A stretch of 10,285 bases of DNA from contig JASHSC010000423.1 in the NCBI GenBank assembly GCA_030036915.1, positions 1-10,285 of the forward strand, written 5' to 3'. The notes below the pieces were generated by a model that saw only the letters and a list, made by a program, of their open reading frames with translations, searched no databases and was not told the DNA's origin. The translations under genes were made by a program, and so were the position numbers. Shown one piece after another: positions 1 to 6,157 of this stretch; position 1 is the first letter of the stretch, and each line of letters begins with the position of its first letter. Source of the stretch: Terriglobia bacterium. GTDB lineage: Bacteria > Acidobacteriota > Terriglobia > UBA7540.

Positions 1-134
1 TCGCCATCGGCAACGTTACACTGGAGAACGGTGAAAGCGTGAAGGGATTTGTTTGTGAGCCCGTGGCAGTGATGGGCGCACAAGACATCACGCAGTATGG
101 CGGTTGGCGGGCGTACCTGGCGAGCACACGGTGA
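1..134 (+). CDS. C-terminal end of allophanate hydrolase-like protein (5' partial)
   Basis: Reading in frame from base 3 gives 43 codons before a TGA at 132-134; the 5' part lies outside the window. The visible residues include GNVTLENGESVKGF, then GAQDITQYGGWRAYLAS near the end. This resembles the end of the C-terminal (gamma-glutamylcyclotransferase-like fold) domain of allophanate hydrolase, which typically closes with a GxVxLxdGxxVkGF strand and a DIT-x-x-GGWRAYL tail. In the full enzyme an amidase domain splits allophanate in the ATP-dependent urea degradation route, and this C-terminal domain assists. The amidase catalytic residues would be upstream, so activity cannot be judged. This is the only plus-strand gene and it converges on the deiodinase-like gene with 18 nt between the two stop codons; no terminator hairpin with a T-run is visible there. 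A stand-alone protein of the same domain is the alternative. Confidence 0.72.
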   Translation, partial: AIGNVTLENGESVKGFVCEPVAVMGAQDITQYGGWRAYLASTR

Positions 135-152
135 GAATCCAGCCTCGCGGCT

Positions 153-878
153 TCAACGAATCTGCGCCACCTGGGCGCGGGCGGCCGCTGGAAACAAGCC
201 TTGCAGCGTCTTCTGTACTCCTGCGGGCTCGAATCCAAAGGGTCCGGGTTTGCTCTTGTAAATCACGCGCCCGTCGCGGTCAATAACGTAGAGCCGGTCG
301 GGCCATGCGGTGTAGGCTTCTTCCGTGGTATTGGCGATATTGTCCACGACGGCGGGAATGTGCAGCGCCAGCTTGGTGGCGCATACGTTTTCCACCGCAC
401 AGCGCTCCTCAAGCGTCCTGGGACTTGCCACGCTGATCTTTTCCTTCTTATTGCTATCCGTTTGCCACGCGTCTACAGGGTGGGCTTCCAGAATATAGAC
501 CACGTAGAAGGCCACGCGGTCCTTGTACTGGTCATACATTTTGTTGAGCGCGGGAACCTCCCGGCGAAAAGGCGGTCAGGTGTAGCTCCCGAAGATCAGG
601 ACCACGGGCATTTTCCCGCGGAAGGAAGCAAGGGAAATGGATGATTTGCGGTCTGCTGCGGGCAGGTCGAATTCGGGAGCCGGATCGCCCACTTTTACGT
701 GCCCCGCGCGCGCGAAATACCAGAGCTGCTTGAAGGGAAACAGCATCATCATGGGGTCAGGCACGTGCCGCATGACTTCCCCAAACAGTATGGGGCGACG
801 CATGATGGCCACCAGCCCCGCGGTCAGGGCGAGGTAAAGGGCGGCAAAGGCCACGCCGATATTGCGTAATGCAGGCAT
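153..878 (-). CDS. Iodothyronine deiodinase-like selenoprotein, membrane-anchored (TGA = Sec101)
   Basis: Two open stretches in the same frame (ATG at 878 down to TGA at 578-576, then on to TGA at 155-153) form one 241-aa protein if the internal TGA is selenocysteine. Residues ~5-25 form a hydrophobic N-terminal anchor. A redoxin-type start follows (GDPAPEFDLP, ~64-73), then VVLIFGSYT-U101-PPF, the thioredoxin-fold active site of the deiodinase family, where Sec is the catalytic residue. After the TGA the family signature continues with VYILEAHPVDAW (~127-138), close to the YIEEAHxSDGW motif of vertebrate deiodinases, and ends with AWPDRLYVIDRDGRVIYK and GPFGFEP (~191-217). Homology on both sides of the TGA, in one frame, argues against a pseudogene. 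The start codon is 11 nt after the stop of the 118-aa gene upstream; no strong Shine-Dalgarno is visible, so translation may be coupled. The bacterial substrate is unknown; thiol redox chemistry or reductive dehalogenation are possibilities. Expression needs selC, selA, selB and selD elsewhere in the genome. Confidence 0.88.
549..566 (-). promoter_or_regulatory. Candidate bacterial SECIS stem-loop
   Basis: On the minus strand the bases after the UGA (578-576) fold into CGGGA-GGT-TCCCG, a perfect 5-bp stem with a 3-nt loop. Two more pairs form below it across one bulged C, giving 7 bp in all. The loop's GG lies 18-19 nt after the UGA. Bacterial SECIS elements lie inside the coding region just downstream of UGA, with a small apical loop carrying an early G about 16-37 nt away, which SelB binds. 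The structure fits that description; SelB binding itself is inferred. Confidence 0.75.
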
Positions 879-889
879 TACGATGAATG

Positions 890-1246
890 CTAAAGATTGA
901 GCGGCTCGAGCAGACCCTCCACGTTGGCTTCATCCACGAGCAGGTTCAGCTCAGCGCCTCGCAAACATTCTATTTCATCGAACGCCCGGAACAAACGCAT
1001 TTTGGCCGCGGCGTACATCTCGTTGAAATCCAGAACGCGCCCGTGTCCCCGGCGCCAGACCTCCAGTGCGCGTTCGGAAATAAACACCCGCAGGACAAAG
1101 GGCGGTCTTTGATCGGGGGTGACCACGAAAATAAAATCGTTTCCCAGGCCCTGACCTTCCGGGCGGTTCACCCGGCGGCTGTTGGCGAAGAAATACTGAT
1201 ACGCCGTGCCGGTCTCCGCTGCGTAGGATTTGTATCGATGAGCCAC
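890..1246 (-). CDS. Hypothetical protein, 118 aa, GTG start
   Basis: I do not recognise a named family. The protein is soluble-looking, with no signal peptide or membrane segment. It has an aromatic N-terminus (YKSYAAETGTAYQYFF, ~5-20), a strand-rich middle (NDFIFVVTPD, then FVLRVFISERALEVW) and a helical stretch with AKMRLFRAFDEI near residue 86, ending in an acidic, leucine-rich tail. The first usable start after the upstream gene's TAG is GTG at 1246, with GGCGGA 8 nt before it; no ATG occurs upstream in frame. The open frame runs ten codons further back to that TAG, so the true start is uncertain. It lies 30 nt after the secreted-protein gene and 11 nt before the deiodinase-like gene, so it is very probably co-transcribed. 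Its composition matches its neighbours, and the aromatic and charged pattern looks like real protein. Confidence 0.68.
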   Translation of the reverse strand: MAHRYKSYAAETGTAYQYFFANSRRVNRPEGQGLGNDFIFVVTPDQRPPFVLRVFISERALEVWRRGHGRVLDFNEMYAAAKMRLFRAFDEIECLRGAELNLLVDEANVEGLLEPLNL

Positions 1247-1276
1247 TTGGAATTCCGCCCACCCGTCTTCCGCCTT

Positions 1277-1930
1277 CTACTTCGCTACCCGCGGTCCGCG
1301 CAGGAACGTGGCCTGCCCCGTGCTCATCACGATCATGGTGACGTGGTCGGGATAGGGCAGAGGCTTGCTCAAATCGAACTTGTAGCGCGGCTGGAGGACG
1401 TTCTGGATGAGATAGTCCACCAGCCAGTTCGGAACGGTGGTATTTCCCACCACGATGCTTTCGACCTGCACGCGCACGCCGGCGTCTTCGGGCTGAACCT
1501 TGGCAACGGCGGTTACATGCTGCATCCCATGAAACATGGCTGCCAGGATTCTTGGGGCCATATCGTTGGGGTTGGGATAAGTGCGGGCAAGCTCATCGAA
1601 ATCCACATCCGCGGCGGCGGTGAGGTGTTCCGGCTGGGCGCTTACCGTAGGGGAATGCACGCCCGGTGGAAGGAACTCGCCGGAATGAACCTTGAGGTAA
1701 CAGTTCGCTTCATTCTCTGTGATCACCACGGGCGGTGCGGGCGTCTGCGTATCCTTATTCCCAAGGATTTCCATTTTGTCTTCCAAGGATTTGGAGGCGG
1801 CGAGCGTGGCAGCGTCAAATGTGGCGGCATGGCTGGGCATCGCCGCGCTGAAGGCGCCAACAACGGATGCCAGCACGAAAGTGGCGCACGGGCAGGTGAT
1901 GGAGAGATTGATTCTATTGCCTCGTTTCAA
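1277..1930 (-). CDS. Secreted hypothetical protein (possible lipid-binding partner of AsmA), TTG start
   Basis: This is a secreted protein of about 217 aa. The preferred start is TTG at 1930, because a consensus AGGAGG lies 5 nt before it; an in-frame ATG at 1948 would place that site inside the gene. From the TTG the N-terminus is basic (KRGNR), followed by a hydrophobic stretch and a likely signal peptidase site after MPSHA (~33-35). The mature part has ITENEANCYLK, PPGV, a strand-like AAADVDFDEL segment, then VQVESIVVGNTTVP and a PxWLVDYLIQNVLQP helix, ending with strands around VTMIVMSTGQATFLRG. This layout weakly recalls small extracytoplasmic lipid-binding folds of the LmeA/DUF2993 or YpmS kind (the 'TExExNxYL' start and the 'N..VP..L' segment), but I cannot assign it. 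It sits 49 nt after the AsmA-family gene, which fits an envelope or lipid role. Existence is well supported; function is not. Confidence 0.78.
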   Translation of the reverse strand: MKRGNRINLSITCPCATFVLASVVGAFSAAMPSHAATFDAATLAASKSLEDKMEILGNKDTQTPAPPVVITENEANCYLKVHSGEFLPPGVHSPTVSAQPEHLTAAADVDFDELARTYPNPNDMAPRILAAMFHGMQHVTAVAKVQPEDAGVRVQVESIVVGNTTVPNWLVDYLIQNVLQPRYKFDLSKPLPYPDHVTMIVMSTGQATFLRGPRVAK

Positions 1931-1935
1931 CGTTT

Positions 1936-1941
1936 CCTCCT
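1936..1941 (-). promoter_or_regulatory. Shine-Dalgarno AGGAGG that decides a TTG start
   Basis: The minus strand reads AGGAGG-AAACG-TTG, a consensus ribosome binding site with a 5-nt spacer to the TTG at 1930-1928. It lies downstream of the in-frame ATG at 1948, so it supports the TTG rather than that ATG as the start of the secreted protein gene. Confidence 0.65.
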
Positions 1942-1979
1942 GTTGCATCCGAATTGCCCTTAAAATCGGATGAGCGTCC

Positions 1980-4580
1980 TCACCTGCGCCTTACCACGCT
2001 TGCCACACGCTCCTGCGGAGTGATCGCGAGGTGGTCCATCATCCCGGTGAGGCGAACCTCCGCCAAGCCCGACGCCGGCGGAGGATCATCTTCATGGTCA
2101 AGCCAGCGGCGGCGAAGGTGGCGTAAATCAGCACGCACATCCAGATTCAAATCTCCGCTCCAGGCATAGGTCCCACCCACTTGCAGCGCGGCCCCACTGA
2201 AGTCGAGGGCTGTGGAATCGAGAATCAAGCGGCGGTCCTGAATTTTCACGGTCACGGTTGCCGACGGGGCAGTCACCGCGCTGCGAGCAGGTTCGAGCAT
2301 TCCCCAATGCGCCACCTGGGCGAGCGAGGCAAGGGGATCAAAATCCCCAAAGCTTAGATCTTTGAATCGCCACTCCATCTGCCCGCTCAGATTTTCCGCC
2401 AGATCTTCGTGAGTCAAGCCGCGCGTTTGGAAGCTCCCCGTGGCGTTCAGTAACCCATGCAGGCTGTGCGCCGGGCCGGGAAGCCACGCCGTAAGGGGAG
2501 AAACAGGAACGTTCATCAGAACCACCTGCGCGGAAAGCGGCGGAGGGGCCGTTGTGAAGTCCGCGCTTCCTTCTGCTTCTCCCCGCCCGCCCGCAACGCG
2601 AAACGTCGCTGTGTTTATTCGAATGGCCCGTCCGGCGACCTCAAAGGAACCACGAAAATCTTTCAGGGTCGCCCCTCGATAAGTCACCACCGGCGTGGTG
2701 AATCGTCCCACCGCATTCAAGCTGCCGAAAATCTGTGAGGCCGCCTCGCGCCGCGCCGCGAAAGAATCCAATCCCGGCAGACGTTCCAGCAGCGGCATGG
2801 GCCGGCGCACTCCCAGCGAATCAAACCAAAGCGCCGCCTGCTCCAATCTCAAGTTGTTGGCGCTGAAATCAAACGTCCAGGGATCCACCCGTGCTCCATG
2901 ATGCAGCAGCTTGCCCGTGAAGACGCTTGTTCCCAAAACCGCCACCACAGGGTCCAAAGTAATTTGGTCGTCATTAATCTGCACGCTGGCGTGCGGAAGA
3001 TTGAGTGGTTCCGTCAAACCGGGAATCAGCAGACGGACAGCCCGCAATTCCCCCCGCGCCGTCAGGACAGGACGCGCCGGCGGCCACGCCACACCGGCCA
3101 AATTCACCGTCGCGCCGGCCGACCCCGTGGCGTCGATTCCAGGAAGGAGGTGGATGCCCAATTCGCGGACAAAGGTGAGTCCCTGATGCAGCGGAAGGTC
3201 ATTGGCGGAAAGCTGCATATCGTATCGAGGCCCAAGCTTGGTCCGCTCAATTGTCCCGTGCGCCTCCAGCGAGACATGCGGAGCCAGGGTAATCTGAAAT
3301 GGTTCGAGAGTTGCGCCGTGGCTGTTAATTCGAATGCCCACGTCGGAAATTGGGAAGGAGCCAGAGGGCGTTTCCATGCTCACTTGGCGCGCTCCCAAGA
3401 ATCCTCCATAGCGCTGCGCCTTCCACGGACCCTGAATGGCCAGCATCGCGTCGACTCTGCCTTTCAGGTTCCAGGATGTGGAGATCGGCCACCAGCGGCG
3501 TGCCGCAGAGAGCAAATCCTCCAGCCTCGATCGCTCCAGCGTCACCACCAGATCCAGTTGCGGAGTCGGCTGCCGGTCGTCCACCGAGCCCGACAGGTGC
3601 AAGTGCGAGTCCCGGAAGGAAGCATCGAGGCTTTCAATCAGAATGCGTTCCCGCCCGTTCATCAGCCGGCCGCGATAGTGGAAAGTCCATGGCTGCGAGT
3701 CCGAGGGCGGCAGGTCTCCCCAACGATGAAACTGGGTTAGGCGGGTCTCACCCTCCACCTGGAGGTCGGGCAAGGAGCCGGTCAAGTGCTCATCGGAATC
3801 CATCACGCCGTAAACCTGAGGATTGGTTCCGGTGGCCACGGGAATCCAGTCGTAAAGTAATGCGCCCTGGGTGCGAAGTCGTGCGTCGATCGGGCCATGC
3901 AAATCCGCGCCCGGCGTCCACTCGCCGGTCAGCTCGACCGGCCCGGGAGTGGGGATAGGCAAATCGGAGCGCAGGGGGCTGGCAGTAATTTGGAACCGGA
4001 CTCGGCGTTCGGCGGGGTTGATTTGCAGGTGTGCCCCAACCTCCGTAAGCGCAAATGGCTTTTTGTTGGGTCCAACCTGAAAATTGATGCGGGCGTCATC
4101 AACATCCAAATCCAATTGCTCCGCCTCGACCGCGGGATTCCCTTCCGTCCCGGAGGTTCGAGGCGCCGTCACGCCGCTTTGCACCAGAAGATTCTCCACG
4201 TTCCATTTCCCTTCGGAATTCAAGACGAAGTTAAAACTTGGACGGTCCAGTTGAAGGTGGGCAAAGTCCATGCGCGAGCGCCAGAGGCTGTGCCAGCGCA
4301 GGTCGCAATCGATGTGGTCAACGCGGGCGAATGGTTCCGAACCGAAATCGGGGTCTTCGTCCACCTCCGCGTTTTCAATCGCGAACCCCGGGCGTGGAAG
4401 GAGGTGGAAGGATAAGGCTCCAAACTTCACCGGCCGGTGCAGCGTCCGTTCCAGGCCCGCCTGAAGGCGGCGGCGATAACGCTCCGCGCTGAAGTAAGAA
4501 GGAACCAGCCACGCCGCCAATCCCAGGGCCAGCAGAACGGCCGCGCCATTGCGGAAACGTCGTCGATTGCGCGAGGGCAT
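1980..4580 (-). CDS. AsmA family protein (large envelope protein, 866 aa)
   Basis: The N-terminus has a basic patch (RNRRRFR), one membrane segment (~12-28), then the typical AsmA opening: LERTLHRPVKFG, LLPRPGFAIENAEV, the DPDFGSEPFARVD region, and LDRPSFNFVLNSEGKWNVENLL (~42-132). A long strand-rich body follows. The C-terminal third carries the AsmA pattern LHGLLNATGSFQTRG and a QMEWRFKDLSFGDFDPLASL segment, then repeated strands (DSTALDFSGAALQVGGTYAW). AsmA-like proteins are anchored in the inner membrane and form periplasmic beta-groove structures linked to lipid transport between membranes and outer-membrane homeostasis. The ATG at 4580 overlaps the lepB stop by one base (TGATG), implying translational coupling; the open frame reaches back to 4778 but that part lies inside lepB and does not look like AsmA. 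The 866-aa length falls between E. coli AsmA and the larger paralogues such as YhdP. The exact substrate cannot be read from sequence. Confidence 0.9.
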   Translation of the reverse strand: MPSRNRRRFRNGAAVLLALGLAAWLVPSYFSAERYRRRLQAGLERTLHRPVKFGALSFHLLPRPGFAIENAEVDEDPDFGSEPFARVDHIDCDLRWHSLWRSRMDFAHLQLDRPSFNFVLNSEGKWNVENLLVQSGVTAPRTSGTEGNPAVEAEQLDLDVDDARINFQVGPNKKPFALTEVGAHLQINPAERRVRFQITASPLRSDLPIPTPGPVELTGEWTPGADLHGPIDARLRTQGALLYDWIPVATGTNPQVYGVMDSDEHLTGSLPDLQVEGETRLTQFHRWGDLPPSDSQPWTFHYRGRLMNGRERILIESLDASFRDSHLHLSGSVDDRQPTPQLDLVVTLERSRLEDLLSAARRWWPISTSWNLKGRVDAMLAIQGPWKAQRYGGFLGARQVSMETPSGSFPISDVGIRINSHGATLEPFQITLAPHVSLEAHGTIERTKLGPRYDMQLSANDLPLHQGLTFVRELGIHLLPGIDATGSAGATVNLAGVAWPPARPVLTARGELRAVRLLIPGLTEPLNLPHASVQINDDQITLDPVVAVLGTSVFTGKLLHHGARVDPWTFDFSANNLRLEQAALWFDSLGVRRPMPLLERLPGLDSFAARREAASQIFGSLNAVGRFTTPVVTYRGATLKDFRGSFEVAGRAIRINTATFRVAGGRGEAEGSADFTTAPPPLSAQVVLMNVPVSPLTAWLPGPAHSLHGLLNATGSFQTRGLTHEDLAENLSGQMEWRFKDLSFGDFDPLASLAQVAHWGMLEPARSAVTAPSATVTVKIQDRRLILDSTALDFSGAALQVGGTYAWSGDLNLDVRADLRHLRRRWLDHEDDPPPASGLAEVRLTGMMDHLAITPQERVASVVRRR

Positions 4581-5347
4581 CAGCGTACAAGCCTGAACGT
4601 GCGCCGCCAGCGCGTCTTGGTCGGGAAATGGATGATCAAGTCCACGATCTGCGACAGGCGGTCGCTGAGTGAGTTGTGAAGATATTCTTCGCGTGGCGTC
4701 ACAAACGACCAATAAACCAATACCGGACGGCCGATAATCACGTCGCGGGACACAAACCCCCAAAAACGACTGTCCCAACTATCTTCACGGTTGTCCCCCA
4801 TGACGAAGTATTTTCCGGGAGGCACCACCACTTCGCCATTCTGAATTGCGGTGGGCAGCTCCGCAACCCAGGCGGCGGTGGAGCCGGGCAGATCCTCGCC
4901 ATCGGGTGGGGGAAAATCGTCGCCGGGGTGCAGCACGCCGGCGTACAGCGAGTCGTGGCGGACGTAGGGTTCCACCTGAGGCACTCCATTGACAAAGACC
5001 TGGCGATGGAAAACGCGAATCCGGTCGCCGGGAATGCCGATGACGCGCTTCACAAAATGTTCGCCGGGCTCCGACTGTTCGTCCGTGGGAGCGAACTTGA
5101 AAACCACCACGTCACGGCGGCGCGGCTCGCGATAAGGTAGTAAGTGCCAGTGCTTTCCACCCGGCGGGGCGAACATGAACTTATTCACCACAAGGTGGTC
5201 CCCGATCAAAAGCGTATCTTCCATCGAGCCGGTGGGAATCTTGAAGGCCTGAAGAACAAAAGTGGTGCCGAATACGGCTAGAATAACTGTTACGACCAGT
5301 GATTCGAACGTGTCGCGCGTTGATGACTTCCGCTCGGGTTCATCCAT
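4580..5347 (-). CDS. lepB: Signal peptidase I
   Basis: This inner-membrane serine protease (255 aa) removes signal peptides from exported proteins on the periplasmic side. An N-terminal membrane segment (~16-34) leads into FKIPTGSMEDTLLIGDHL, with the nucleophile Ser41. The general base is Lys100 in EHFVKRVIGIPGDRI, and the third family signature is GDNREDSWDSRFWGFV (~190-205). Compared with short Gram-positive enzymes it has a longer middle stretch (~120-175, rich in P, D and G, around HPGDDFPPPDGEDLPG) before the last signature, common in Gram-negative forms. The ATG at 5347 overlaps the end of rnc by 8 nt, and the stop overlaps the asmA start by 1 nt. lepB next to rnc is a widespread arrangement. 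Several neighbouring products (TPR proteins, the 1277-1930 protein) carry signal peptides that it would process. All catalytic residues are present. Confidence 0.96.
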   Translation of the reverse strand: MDEPERKSSTRDTFESLVVTVILAVFGTTFVLQAFKIPTGSMEDTLLIGDHLVVNKFMFAPPGGKHWHLLPYREPRRRDVVVFKFAPTDEQSEPGEHFVKRVIGIPGDRIRVFHRQVFVNGVPQVEPYVRHDSLYAGVLHPGDDFPPPDGEDLPGSTAAWVAELPTAIQNGEVVVPPGKYFVMGDNREDSWDSRFWGFVSRDVIIGRPVLVYWSFVTPREEYLHNSLSDRLSQIVDLIIHFPTKTRWRRTFRLVR

Positions 5348-6053
5348 GCGTTGAGGTCTTCCTTCCCAGTTTTTCTAGAATCAAGCGCGCGGCTTCCTGT
5401 TCGGCGGCCTTCTTGCTCCCGCCGCGCCCCTGTGCGATTAAATTGTCGCCCGCCAGGGCTTCCACGGTAAAGGTCTTTTGGTGCTCGGGGCCTGACTCCT
5501 CCACTACTCGATACTCGGCCGGCGAGGTCCTTTCCGCCTGCAAGTGCTCCTGGAGGGCGGATTTGTAATCAATGGAGAACAACTCTCCCGTCGCCGCCGA
5601 CAGGTCCTGAGGGACAATGAAGCGGGTAATAAAATCGCGCGCCGCATCAATCCCGCCGTCGCGATAGAGGGCGGCCACCACGGCCTCCAGAGCATTCACC
5701 AGTAGGGCCGGCTTTTCGCGCCCGCCAGTCTTCTCCTCACCCCGCCCTAGGCGCAGGTATTGCCCCAGGTTCAGACTCCGGGCCACGGCATACAAGTGCG
5801 GCGCAGCCACCAGGTGCGCACGTGCCCGCGTCAGATTGCCCTCTTCCCACTCAGGAAAAGCGTCAGTCAGAGTTATGCTTACCACGAATGTCAGCACTGC
5901 GTCGCCCAGAAATTCCATCTGCTCATTGTCGCGCGGACGGTCCGCCGACTCTTGCGCATAGGAAGAGTGCGTGAGCGCCTCCAGAAGGTATTGCGTATTG
6001 CGAAATTGATAGCCGATGATAGTCTGAAAATGGTCGGAGTGGATTTCCGGCAT
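5340..6053 (-). CDS. rnc: Ribonuclease III
   Basis: This 237-aa protein has the normal length for a bacterial RNase III, the double-strand-specific endonuclease that cuts the rRNA precursor and structured mRNAs. The catalytic domain carries NEQMEFLGDAVL (~43-54; Glu47 and Asp51), FPEWEEGNLTRARA (~66-79; Glu71) and NALEAVVAALYRDGG (~120-134; Glu123). A double-stranded-RNA-binding domain follows at ~162-231, from DYKSALQEHLQ to the GGSKKAAEQEAARLILEKL helix. One oddity: Asn120 sits where E. coli has the metal-binding Asp114 (usual pattern ADxxEA, here VNALEA; codon AAT). The start is fixed at the ATG at 6053, because a TGA lies in frame five codons upstream. It is 104 nt after the secreted TPR gene and overlaps lepB by 8 nt. 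Confidence 0.95.
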   Translation of the reverse strand: MPEIHSDHFQTIIGYQFRNTQYLLEALTHSSYAQESADRPRDNEQMEFLGDAVLTFVVSITLTDAFPEWEEGNLTRARAHLVAAPHLYAVARSLNLGQYLRLGRGEEKTGGREKPALLVNALEAVVAALYRDGGIDAARDFITRFIVPQDLSAATGELFSIDYKSALQEHLQAERTSPAEYRVVEESGPEHQKTFTVEALAGDNLIAQGRGGSKKAAEQEAARLILEKLGRKTSTHG

Positions 6054-6157
6054 GCTTTTCGGGCGTCAATTCCTTGTATGGCCAACGAACCGATCGTCCT
6101 TGCCTCTCGCGCGGCTCGGCGCGATGCCCATGGCCAGCCGGTGGATTTCTCACCCGA

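Noticed and set aside
135..152. Bidirectional terminator between the convergent genes
   Set aside because: The 18-nt gap has no inverted repeat or T-run that I can see.
576..578. The TGA as a sequencing error or inactivating mutation splitting the gene in two
   Set aside because: The TGA is exactly at the catalytic Sec position of the deiodinase family, the frame is otherwise intact on both sides, and a SECIS-like stem-loop follows at the right distance.
1277..1279. TAG between two same-frame genes as readthrough or a broken single gene
   Set aside because: Unlike the TGA in the deiodinase-like gene, no family spans this stop; the upstream product is secreted and ends naturally, and being in the same frame has a one-in-three chance.
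887..1963. 358-aa plus-strand open frame
   Set aside because: It is antisense to two better-supported genes with signal peptide or neighbour spacing evidence; its translation is His/Gly/Arg-rich with no recognisable domain.
2898..3740. 280-aa plus-strand open frame inside asmA
   Set aside because: It is antisense to a continuous AsmA-family frame; the composition (Arg/Gln/His-rich) is typical of a shadow frame.
4581..4778. N-terminal extension of the AsmA frame
   Set aside because: The extra 66 residues lie wholly within lepB, lack AsmA similarity, and the ATG at 4580 with TGATG coupling sits just before the expected membrane segment.
6107..6124. 6-bp GC-rich hairpin between the TPR gene and rnc as a terminator
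   Set aside because: It has no T-run on either strand; at most it could slow or process the transcript, and the gap is only 104 nt.
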